A stretch of 64,000 bases of DNA from an uncultured Olsenella sp. (GTDB lineage Bacteria > Actinomycetota > Coriobacteriia > Coriobacteriales > Atopobiaceae), in NCBI GenBank assembly GCA_949287905.1, contig CASEHX010000028.1, positions 22,681-86,680 of the forward strand, written 5' to 3'. The position numbers and the translations under genes were made by a program. This document shows positions 49,101-55,789 of this stretch, in pieces (within the stretch, counting starts at the first letter, position 1; each line of letters opens with the position of its first letter). The notes below the pieces were generated by a model. That model worked only from the letters and a program-made list of their open reading frames with translations, was not told where the DNA came from and ran no database searches.

Positions 49101-50603
49101 GACAACGGGTATCCGATGGTCGCCTTCGATTCGCTCGGCGTGACCATCGTCGACGCCGTCAACTTTGGCGACGAGATTCACGTGCCCTTCTCCGTCAAGA
49201 CGCCCGGAACGTACAACGTGACGCTCCAGTACTCCAGCGGCTCCACCACCAACGCACTCGCGTGGTCCGATGACGCGGGCATCATCGCCGCGGGCAACAC
49301 CGACGCCGGCGCCGATGACGGTGCTGGCGCGCTCCACACGGTCACGTTCACGATGACCGCGAGCAGTGCCGGCGAGTCCACGCTCGTCTTTGGCGCGCGC
49401 GACGCCGGCAAGGCCCCGCGCCTGGACAAGCTCACGATCACCCTCGAGAAGGCCACCGAGCCCGAGCCGAGCGAGCCCGACTACGCCGCGCTCCAGGCCG
49501 CGATCGATGCCGCCGAGAAGCTCGTCGAATCTGACTACACGGCCGATTCCTGGGCCGAGGTCGAGGCCGCCCTCGCCGCCGCGAAGGCCGCCCTCGAGTC
49601 CACCGATCAGGACGAGGTCGACGCCGCCGCGAAGGCCCTGAACGACGCCGTCGACGCGCTCGTCGAGGCCGAGGAGCCCGTGACCGTCGACAAGAGCAAG
49701 CTCTACGAGGCCATCGCGAGGTACGGAGAGCTGAACGAGTCCGACTACACGGCCGAGAGCTGGCAGAAGGTCGAGATGGCCTACACCGACGCCGAGACGG
49801 CGCTCTCCTCCGATGACCAGGCCGAGATCGACGCCGCCGCCAAGGGCCTGAACGACGCCATCGACGCCCTCGTCGAGGCCGAGCCCGAGCCCGTCAAGCC
49901 CGACACCTCCGAGCTCCAGGCCGCCATCGATGCCGCCGAGGCCCTGACCGAGTCCGACTACACGGCCGACTCCTGGGCCGAGGTCGAGGCCGCCCTTGCC
50001 GACGCGAAGGCCGCCCTCGGGTCCGACAGCCAGGACGAGGTCGACGCCGCCGCCAAGGCCCTGAACGACGCCGTCGACGCCCTCGTCGAGGCCGAGCCCG
50101 AGCCCGTCAAGCCCGACACCTCCGAGCTCCAGGCCGCCATCGACGAGGCCGAGGCCCTGAAGGCCGACGACTACACGGCCGAGAGCTGGGACGCCTTCCA
50201 GGAGGCCCTCGACGCCGCCAAGGCCGTCCTCGGCGACTCCGAGGCCACCCAGGCCGAGGTCGACTCCGCGCTCGACGCCCTGGGCGCCGCCAAGGACGCC
50301 CTCGTCGAGTCCGAGCCGTCCGACCCCGGCACCGACCCGGACCAGCCCGGCACCGACGAGCCCGGCACGGATCCCGATAAGCCCGGCACCGATGAGCCCG
50401 GCGACACCACCGACCCGGACGACCAGAAGCCCGGCGACACCACCAAGCCCGGCGACACCACCAAGCCCGGCGGGTCCACCACCGGCGGCTCCACCTCCGG
50501 CGGCGGCCTCGCCCAGACGGGCGACCCGACCTCCGCGGTCGCGGCCCTCGCCGCGGCGCTCGCCGGCGCCGGCGCCCTCGTCGCCTCCCGCAGGCGCCGC
50601 TAG
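46191..50603 (+). CDS. Cell-wall-anchored GH84 beta-N-acetylglucosaminidase (hyaluronidase-like)
   Basis: A secreted 1470-residue glycosidase. A signal peptide ends near AQPAQA; a GH20/GH84-type N-terminal domain follows. The GH84 barrel contains GFIEGYYGNPWSQEDR and the catalytic Asp pair in LLADDAKDM near residue 326. Later come an F5/8 type C (discoidin-like) carbohydrate-binding domain (about 705-865), a beta-sandwich domain (about 940-1090), and five FIVAR repeats, one before and four after that sandwich. A Pro/Asp/Thr/Lys-rich wall spacer, the sorting signal LAQTGD, a hydrophobic helix and RRRR complete it. Relatives such as NagH and NagJ remove O-linked GlcNAc from host glycans. The LAxTG form suits class E sortases of Actinobacteria. 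The start has AGGAGGAGG upstream. Confidence 0.93.
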   Translation: MKQVRKAGHGLRWFAAGSLAVAAAVCSAVALAQPAQAEDATTYTLYPTPQVMTYDDGTITLGDIVDVVVEDGIDADTVARLNEALELKGLMPEGAVRPDSDGQVDVLVGIEGSGDVVDQYVDTAGLTIENGLFEKTDAYLLALTPASEGNDARIVVLGKDTDSAFYGLTTVYQLFQQVDGDTVRAFTISDWADVVSRGFIEGYYGNPWSQEDREDLMRWGGYHKLNVYVYAPKDDNNHRLQWRHMYDAEGIKKIEALAAAGNESKCRFVYALLPFYAPGEIDSNTEESLGVKVDAKFNFSNYEADLEVLKARYLQVIDAGVRQIALLADDAKDMGGQNYLRLLKDLTAWLEDLQKETNDDGTLKYPGLKTTIPYVGAQWTYTGTGEAWYKDAPESVQFVVTGGQTFGSVNADFIGKVQTATGRNPFMWINWPCTDPLPNYLTMGGHNTFLEDGVQPGSVDGIMLNPMQQSQPSKQGIFMVSDYAWNLWDSEEHADQVWQDSFSYLENNSPNATEASDALRELSTHMRMSTAGTTGATYPQPDYSASVPGQSRSFSFWINDESVDFTGKTDPAGAMTAIKEAVEDGSVTAEDIAAARPTYQSIVDAANTYEESHTNTTMWEQISPFIKALRDKAQASLLYLDVIEAALDYDDAAAEKLETADAMYDKSKTYTYNQLGTDYEARAGHEYVEPTLESLRTAATNLVYATSEIPAEDMTVTAGSEELPGNASEGPASFAADENEGTFWSSEWDGDEIDNLWLQIAFDEPTSVSALRYLPRQTTGDVESSGSCNGTVTEYKVLYSNDGTDWREAAAGSWSDYTDKSWRTAAFDTPVTAKYFRLQAVHTFMAGGQPEYDTGMSCAEIRLLSAPEVDLTALEAAIAKAEGLNAADYTEASWAVLQEALTAAKGAQTSFNQTAIDTAAADLEAAINALVGAAPADGTYTEANPFVFPGEGETATLEFEFGQFVDDSSNDNGYPMVAFDSLGVTIVDAVNFGDEIHVPFSVKTPGTYNVTLQYSSGSTTNALAWSDDAGIIAAGNTDAGADDGAGALHTVTFTMTASSAGESTLVFGARDAGKAPRLDKLTITLEKATEPEPSEPDYAALQAAIDAAEKLVESDYTADSWAEVEAALAAAKAALESTDQDEVDAAAKALNDAVDALVEAEEPVTVDKSKLYEAIARYGELNESDYTAESWQKVEMAYTDAETALSSDDQAEIDAAAKGLNDAIDALVEAEPEPVKPDTSELQAAIDAAEALTESDYTADSWAEVEAALADAKAALGSDSQDEVDAAAKALNDAVDALVEAEPEPVKPDTSELQAAIDEAEALKADDYTAESWDAFQEALDAAKAVLGDSEATQAEVDSALDALGAAKDALVESEPSDPGTDPDQPGTDEPGTDPDKPGTDEPGDTTDPDDQKPGDTTKPGDTTKPGGSTTGGSTSGGGLAQTGDPTSAVAALAAALAGAGALVASRRRR
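49480..50320 (+). repeat. DNA encoding four tandem FIVAR repeats
   Basis: Four similar units of about 210 nt begin near 49485, 49690, 49905 and 50115, each encoding LQAAIDAAE...ESDYTADSWAEVEAAL...VDALVEAE. The last two are nearly identical at the DNA level, so unit number could vary between strains by recombination. Confidence 0.8.
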
Positions 50604-50628
50604 CCTGAGGGCGCACAGCTAGACCCAC

Positions 50629-50670
50629 ACGGGGCGGCTCGCAGCCAAGCGCTGCGGGCCGCCCCGTTCT
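50629..50670 (+). terminator. Terminator of the GH84 gene
   Basis: ACGGGGCGGC (50629-50638) pairs with 50658-50667 and the stem continues inward as CGCAG/CTGCG; TTCTTCTC follows. Confidence 0.8.
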
Positions 50671-50688
50671 TCTCGCTGCCCCCTTGTC

Positions 50689-50820
50689 GCAACTCCGACT
50701 TTTGCACGAGCGCCCCGCCTGTGTGTTTGCTTCAACTATACATACCAGCAGTTAGAGGCGTCGCGCGTCTGTGCAGCCGTCTCGAGCGACCCTATTTGCT
50801 CGTGCAAAAGTCGGGGTTGC
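50689..50820. repeat. 22-bp inverted repeat with conserved centre
   Basis: The arm 50689-50710 (GCAACTCCGACTTTTGCACG...) is repeated inverted at 50799-50820 with one mismatch. The 88-nt centre contains TTGCTTCAACTATACATACC and CAGCAGTTAGAGGC. The same word and centre recur in the array at 54860-55203. The 282-nt gap holds no gene. Confidence 0.8.
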
Positions 50821-50885
50821 GGCAGGGGGGTAGCTCGGCGGCGAGAGGGAACCGGGAGCTGCTCAGACTGTGCAAGACGAAAGGG

Positions 50886-51527
50886 CTACACGCTCTCCGG
50901 GCGGAACAGCCCTCCGCGCGGCTCGATCGTATCGTCCGGGATGTCCAGCACGTACGAGCCGCAGGTGTTGATGATCGTTGCCCCGCTGGGATGCTCGCGC
51001 ACGCGCTCGATGCGCCCGTACTGAAGATGAACGTGACCGTGCAGCAGATAGCGCGGGCTCGTGCGCTCCAGAAGCGTGCCAAAGGCCTCAAAGCCGCGAT
51101 GGGGGAGGTCGTCCAAGTCCCCGTACCCACGTGCGGGCGTGTGCGTCACGATCACGTCAACCCCGCCCATCGCGTTGGCGAGAAGCGCCATGCGCGCCGC
51201 ACGCCTCCTCATCTCAGCCTCGCTGAAGCCGTAGACCTGGTCGTTGTAGCGAATCGACCCGCCCAGCCCCATGATGCGCAGGCCGTTGAACTCGCGGATG
51301 GCACCATCGATTTTGACGCATCCCTCGGGTGCGTGGCGCTCGTAGGCTCTGTCATGGTTGCCCGGCACGTACAGGAGCGGCACGTTGGCGAGCGTCACGA
51401 TGTGCTCGAGATAGGCCGCGGGCAGGTCCCCGCACGAGACGATCAGGTCCACGCCGGCAACGCGTTCCGCGTCCCAGCGGTCGTAGAGCCAGCTCTCCTC
51501 AACGTCGGCTATCGCAAGAATCCTCAT
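50886..51527 (-). CDS. Metallophosphoesterase
   Basis: A 213-residue calcineurin-like phosphoesterase. The metal-binding motifs are partly modified: MRILAIADVEESW at the start, SCGDLP (GD), PLLYVPGNHDR (GNHD), VDVIVTHTPARGYGD (TH) and YLLHGHVH (GHxH). It is like small cytosolic phosphodiesterases of unknown substrate. The ATG at 51527 is followed by a typical N-terminus, and AGGGGCGG precedes it. It starts 10 nt after the BMP-domain gene on the minus strand, so the two are very likely co-transcribed and may be functionally linked, for example in nucleoside or nucleotide sensing (inference). Confidence 0.85.
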   Translation of the reverse strand: MRILAIADVEESWLYDRWDAERVAGVDLIVSCGDLPAAYLEHIVTLANVPLLYVPGNHDRAYERHAPEGCVKIDGAIREFNGLRIMGLGGSIRYNDQVYGFSEAEMRRRAARMALLANAMGGVDVIVTHTPARGYGDLDDLPHRGFEAFGTLLERTSPRYLLHGHVHLQYGRIERVREHPSGATIINTCGSYVLDIPDDTIEPRGGLFRPESV

Positions 51528-51537
51528 GGTACCGCCC

Positions 51538-53499
51538 CTACCGCGCCGAGTCCTTGAGCAGGACCGTGGAGGGGTCAACCGGGATGACGCCGGCCACCTC
51601 TACCTCCACGAGGCCCTCGCGGTCGAGCTCGTGCTGCTCGGGCAGACGTCCCACCACGTTCTCGTTGAGCCAGCGCATGCGCACGATCTGCTCGCTCGTC
51701 AGGCGCTCGGCGTCCGGCCCCTGCACGACGTCCCCGCCCTGAGCCACCAGTTCGCCCGTGAACGGGTGCACGCGCCCGGAGAGCACCGATTGCCGCAGCA
51801 CCTCCACAAGGCGTCTCTGCCCACGCGGGAGCGCGTCCGAGAGCCGCACGTCGAGCACGCCCGCGGACATGCCCCACCAGTAGTTGAGCGACTGCCCGGT
51901 GGCCTTCTCGCCCTCCTTCTTCCAGGTGTCGTTTCTGATGGAGCGCACGAGCATCTCGTAGTAGCGCCCCCACTTCCACACGGGCTCGGCGAGATGGGTC
52001 TCGGCGCCGTCGTCCTCCACGCGATAGAGACCCCACGACTCGCGGGGTGCGAGCGGGTTGGCGTAGTCGCGCCCAGAGATGATGTGCACGCCCTCCTCGG
52101 CGAGCTCCCGGCGCCAGTCGAAGTCCTTGGCCGAGAACCACTTGAGGTAGACCGTGGAATAGGGGTCCACCATCTGGGCGCCAATGGCAAAGGCGTTGAT
52201 CTCTGCCACGGTCGAGAAGACCGGGGACTCGGCAACGTAGCCTATCTTGTGGTGGCCCGCGAGGCTCGCGGCGAGCGCGCCGAGCAGGAACTTTGCCTCG
52301 TACATGCGCCCGTAGAAGCCGCGCACCGCGCTGTGCGAGAGGCTCACGGAGCAGTTGAGGTAGGCGGGTCCGGGGTGCTCCGCGGCGGCGCGTAGCACCT
52401 GGCGCATCTGCGTGGGCGAGCAGGTGATGATGAGGTCCGACTCGTCGGCGATGGCGGTGTCGATCGCCTGGTCGAAGGCATCGTCGGAGCTGCGGTCGGT
52501 GAAGGCGATCGTGGAGACGGTGCCGCCGATGCGCTGCTCGAGCTTCTCGCGCCCGCGCTCGTGCAGGGCGATCCACCCCGAGCTCAGCGGGTTGCGGTCG
52601 TAGATGAAGGCAACGCGGAACTGCTTGGCGAGAACCGCCGCGCGCGCGATGCTCTTGAGCTTGGGGAGGGGCTTGGTGTGGTCGAGATTTGGGTCCTCGA
52701 GATAGGTGCGCGCGCCCTCGCCCTGGGTGACCACGAACTCGCCCCAGATGCGCCCGACCTCCTCGTCCACCTCGCGGGGGGAGAGGTCGCGTACGTGCCT
52801 GAAACCAAAGATGGAGACGTAGGTGGCAAGGGCGTCCCCCACCTGCAGGTCCAGGGCGTCCCCGCCGCGCGCCCGGAAGGACGCGGAGAAGCTGTCGAAG
52901 AGCGAGCGCAGGTCGCGCACCACGTCATCGGGCCACTCGGTCTCGAGGTCCTGGTCGAGAAGGGCGGCCAGTCGCGCGTAGAACCCCTCCTCGGCGGAGG
53001 TGATGCCGTAGATGGGGCACACGCGGTAGAAGCGCGTGAACTCGTGATAGACGCGCAGGGCCTTCTCGTCGGAGGGCATGGGGATCACGCGGGTTACGCT
53101 CGCGAGGATCGTGGGCATGCCCAGGTAGCGAGAGACGGAGACGCGCTTGTTGCCCTCCTGCACGTAGAAGCGCTGCAGGTACTCGTAGACGATGATGGGG
53201 TCGCGCAGGCCCTCGGTGCGCTGGGAGTCTATGAGGTCGCTCCACTTGGCGGCAAACTCCGAGCCCGCCTCGGCGATGGGGAGAAAGCCGCTCGAGAACA
53301 TGTTCTGACGGCCGCGCGTCTTGGTACCGGCTATCAGCGAGAGGTCTATCTCGACGAGCCCCACGGGGACCTCTCCCTGTGACCCCTGGTTCTTGAGGAT
53401 GTCGTCCAGTGCGGGGGGATAGGGGTAGTGACCGTCCGAGACGTCGCGCTCGACCTGCTTGAGACCGAGCTTGCGAGCCTTTGCGTAGTCCTCGAGCAT
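51538..53499 (-). CDS. Cytosolic BMP-domain protein with ParB-like N-terminal region
   Basis: A 653-residue protein with no signal peptide or lipobox. The N-terminal part (about residues 45-145) resembles a ParB/sulfiredoxin-like fold with IIVYEYLQRFYVQEGNKRVSVSRYLG. The middle (about 285-500) resembles the BMP/Med/PnrA nucleoside-binding family, with FRVAFIYDRNPLSSGWIALHERGREKLE and HHKIGYVAESPVFSTVAEINAFAIGAQ. BMP proteins are normally lipoprotein receptors of purine nucleoside importers, so a cytosolic fused form suggests intracellular ligand sensing. The C-terminal 150 residues are unrecognised. AGAAAGGGG precedes the ATG at 53499. Co-oriented with the metallophosphoesterase gene. Confidence 0.7.
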   Translation of the reverse strand: MLEDYAKARKLGLKQVERDVSDGHYPYPPALDDILKNQGSQGEVPVGLVEIDLSLIAGTKTRGRQNMFSSGFLPIAEAGSEFAAKWSDLIDSQRTEGLRDPIIVYEYLQRFYVQEGNKRVSVSRYLGMPTILASVTRVIPMPSDEKALRVYHEFTRFYRVCPIYGITSAEEGFYARLAALLDQDLETEWPDDVVRDLRSLFDSFSASFRARGGDALDLQVGDALATYVSIFGFRHVRDLSPREVDEEVGRIWGEFVVTQGEGARTYLEDPNLDHTKPLPKLKSIARAAVLAKQFRVAFIYDRNPLSSGWIALHERGREKLEQRIGGTVSTIAFTDRSSDDAFDQAIDTAIADESDLIITCSPTQMRQVLRAAAEHPGPAYLNCSVSLSHSAVRGFYGRMYEAKFLLGALAASLAGHHKIGYVAESPVFSTVAEINAFAIGAQMVDPYSTVYLKWFSAKDFDWRRELAEEGVHIISGRDYANPLAPRESWGLYRVEDDGAETHLAEPVWKWGRYYEMLVRSIRNDTWKKEGEKATGQSLNYWWGMSAGVLDVRLSDALPRGQRRLVEVLRQSVLSGRVHPFTGELVAQGGDVVQGPDAERLTSEQIVRMRWLNENVVGRLPEQHELDREGLVEVEVAGVIPVDPSTVLLKDSAR

Positions 53500-53869
53500 G
53501 GGAGCCCCTTTCTGGGCGGGACCGTTCTCACACCATGGTAGCGAATCGCGAGGGTGCCGAGGCGGGCATTCAAAATTCACCGGCTGTACCGTCGAGGCTG
53601 ACTTCGCCGTCGCGGCGGGGCTTTGCCGCCGAGGCTAACCTTGCCGCCGCGGCGGGGCTTTGCCGCAGGGTCTGGCCCTGCCGCGAGAGGTCCTTGGCCG
53701 CCGATGCCGGGCCTCGCTGCCCCAGGACGTGGAACCGCGGATGTGGACGAGAAGGACGTGGCGCGAGAGCTGATCGCCACGGGCAACGCCGTGGTTGCTG
53801 CGGCGAGCGCGCAAGCAGTGCTGCCTTTCGGCGGCGGCGAGAGGGGGCTCGTCTGGATCTAGCCGGGCC
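53500..53869. other. Intergenic region with GC-rich repeated words
   Basis: Between the BMP gene and the convergent end of the phospholipase-like gene, words such as GCGGCGGGGCTTTGCCGC recur (near 53617 and 53656) with inverted pieces. A short plus-strand frame ending at 53862 exists but has no ribosome site and I do not call it a gene. Confidence 0.5.
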
Positions 53870-54802
53870 CTACTCGTCCGAATCCGGGCGCCCCTCGTAG
53901 TTGAGCCCGCCCACGAGCTCGCGCAGCCGGCTCTCGTCTCCGCGGACAAAGGCCTCGGCGAGACGGGGGTAGGCGCGCCGCGCCTCGTCGTAGAGGTCGG
54001 CAAAGCTCTCGGTGCGCGCCGCCCCGGTGAAGGGGTTCGTCCAGGGGAGGCACGAGAGGTTTGCCGCGGGGCACTCGTCGGTGCGACGCACGTGATGGGC
54101 CGATGCCTGGGCGTAGGAGTGTGCGCGGAACCGACGCTCCGCCGCCCCGGCGGCCCGCACGAGCTTGCTTCCCGCGGGGTCGATCGCTCGGTAGAGGCGC
54201 TCGTAGTCGCGGACGGCGCCGGCGTACTCGCTCGCGCCGAGCCCTATGCCAAAGACCGCGAGCGCCGTCTGGGAGACGAGCGCGCCCGCAACGCGCTCGG
54301 TGCGCGGCGTGCGCATGAGGTTGCTCTCCGCCGGGCGCTCCTCGACCGTGGCATGGCGCTTCTCCCAGATGATCCAGGAGTCGATGTCCGACTCGATGAT
54401 GGCGTGGATCTCGGGCTCGGCGCCCTGGAGGGAGGGGTCAACGTCCACGAGCGCGCGCTGCTGCCAGATCACAAAGGGATGCGCGGCCCGGTCCAGCGCA
54501 TAGTGGCCGAGCACGCCGAGCACGAAGGCGCGCCCGATGCGCTCGTCCGCCGCGGGCAGGCGGCTCACCCCGTCGCGCAGCGAGAGGAAGGCCCGGGTGA
54601 CCCGACCGCCCTGAACCTCGTGCGCAAGGCGGCGACAGGCAAATGCGTGGGAGGGGAGCGTCGAGAAGCGCGCGAAGAGCGGGTCCGGCCCCTGGTTTCC
54701 CAGCAGGAAGGCGAGCACCTCCTCCTCGCCCTCAACAAGCCCCGCGGGGAGCTCCGGCAGCACGTCCTCGCCGAATAAGTGGTGCGTGATGAGCGCCGGC
54801 AT
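53870..54802 (-). CDS. Zinc-dependent phospholipase C family protein
   Basis: A 310-residue protein of the Zn_dep_PLPC family found in many Firmicutes and Actinobacteria. The N-terminal block MPALITHHLFGEDVL with paired histidines, FLLGNQGPDPLF, and GRAFVLGVLGHYALDRAAHP supply His/Asp ligands expected for a zinc site. The family name comes from distant similarity to phospholipase C; activity on phospholipids is not proven. No signal peptide is visible, so a cytosolic role is possible. GGAGGGACC precedes the ATG at 54802. It is upstream of, and co-oriented with, the BMP gene but separated by 370 nt. Confidence 0.85.
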   Translation of the reverse strand: MPALITHHLFGEDVLPELPAGLVEGEEEVLAFLLGNQGPDPLFARFSTLPSHAFACRRLAHEVQGGRVTRAFLSLRDGVSRLPAADERIGRAFVLGVLGHYALDRAAHPFVIWQQRALVDVDPSLQGAEPEIHAIIESDIDSWIIWEKRHATVEERPAESNLMRTPRTERVAGALVSQTALAVFGIGLGASEYAGAVRDYERLYRAIDPAGSKLVRAAGAAERRFRAHSYAQASAHHVRRTDECPAANLSCLPWTNPFTGAARTESFADLYDEARRAYPRLAEAFVRGDESRLRELVGGLNYEGRPDSDE

Positions 54803-54859
54803 GGTCCCTCCTGGAGCCTGTGGTCCTTCTCGATACTATAGGGTAGCGCAACGCCGGCT

Positions 54860-55203
54860 GCGCCAGCTCCGACGTATGCGCGCCCCGACGGCATCGCCAG
54901 CCCCGGCTTATCCACGAGCGCCCCGCCGGTTGCGCCAACTCCGACCTTTGAGCATCCCGCCGCCCCGCGCAAACTCTGACTTTTGCACGAGCGTCCCCGG
55001 CCTCGTGCTGCTTCAGACATATATATCAGCAGCTAGGAGGCTCGCGTTGTCCTTCTCGCTTGGCGAGAAGAACGGCGCGCTCGTGCATAAGTCAGGGTTC
55101 GTGCGGGGCGGCGGGCGAAGGGTGCGGGGTGCTCGTGCATAAGTTGGAGCTGGCGCGGGCAGGCGGTCGGGAAGTCCGCTCGCTCGTGCATAAGTCGGGT
55201 GTT
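54860..55203. repeat. Array of CGACTTTTGCACGAGC words, head-to-head
   Basis: Four forward words (near 54860, 54896, 54932 and 54968, spaced 34-38 nt) are followed by a centre with GCTTCAGACATATATATCAG and CAGCTAGGAGGC. Three inverted words starting CTCGTGCATAAGT follow (55080, 55132, 55183; spaced about 52 nt). Word and centre match the element at 50689-50820, 4.2 kb away. It fills the gap between the phospholipase-like gene and rnhA. Confidence 0.8.
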
Positions 55204-55228
55204 CGCGCGGGACGGCGGGCGAGAAGGG

Positions 55229-55789
55229 CTATCCGTCGAAGCCGGGGTCCTCGGCGAGGTCCGTGCCGTCCGCCGCCGCGGTGGCAAGCTCGTCGCAGCG
55301 CTCGTTCTCGGGGTGACCGGCGTGGCCCTTGACCCAGACCCAGGTCACCTCGTGCGGCTCGCAGGCGGCGATGAGGCGCTGCCAGAGGTCGACGTTCTTC
55401 ACGGGCTGCTTGCTCGCGGTCTTCCAGCCGCGGCGGACCCAGCCCCCAATCCAGTCCTGGTTGAAGGCGTTGCAGACGTACTGGGAGTCCGTGGTCATCG
55501 TGACCGCACACGGGCGCCTCAGCGCCTCGAGCGCCGCGATGGCGCCCATGAGCTCCATGCGGTTGTTGGTGGTGCGCCGGTAGCCCGCCGAGAGCTCGCG
55601 CTCGTGGGTCGCGCCGTCCGGCCCCGTGTAGCGCAGCACCGTCCCGTAGCCGCCCGGCCCCGGGTTGCCGCGCGAGGAGCCGTCTGACCAGGCCTGCACG
55701 TGCATGAGGGCACCGGCGCGCGTGCCGTTCTCGCCCGCCTCAACGATCTTCTCGCCCGCCGTGCGCGAGAACTCCTCCCAGCTCGCCAC
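55229..55789 (-). CDS. rnhA: Ribonuclease HI
   Basis: Enzyme that cuts RNA in RNA-DNA hybrids, 186 residues. The catalytic DEDD set is visible: [15 protein letters not shown] (Asp), [13 protein letters not shown] (Glu), TDSQYV (Asp) and ENERCDELA (Asp), with the [13 protein letters not shown] loop. An N-terminal extension of about 30 residues ([20 protein letters not shown]...) precedes the fold. The start GTG at 55789 overlaps the polA stop (TAGTG), so translation is coupled to polA. If this start is not used, the ATG before HVQAWSDG is an alternative. Confidence 0.92.
   Translation of the reverse strand: MASWEEFSRTAGEKIVEAGENGTRAGALMHVQAWSDGSSRGNPGPGGYGTVLRYTGPDGATHERELSAGYRRTTNNRMELMGAIAALEALRRPCAVTMTTDSQYVCNAFNQDWIGGWVRRGWKTASKQPVKNVDLWQRLIAACEPHEVTWVWVKGHAGHPENERCDELATAAADGTDLAEDPGFDG

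Noticed and set aside
53623..53862. A 79-codon plus-strand frame ending VLPFGGGERGLVWI between the BMP and phospholipase-like genes.
   Set aside because: It has no ribosome site, and its first half is GC-rich repeat sequence (Pro/Arg/Ala-rich). It could be the remnant of a gene, but there is not enough to call it.
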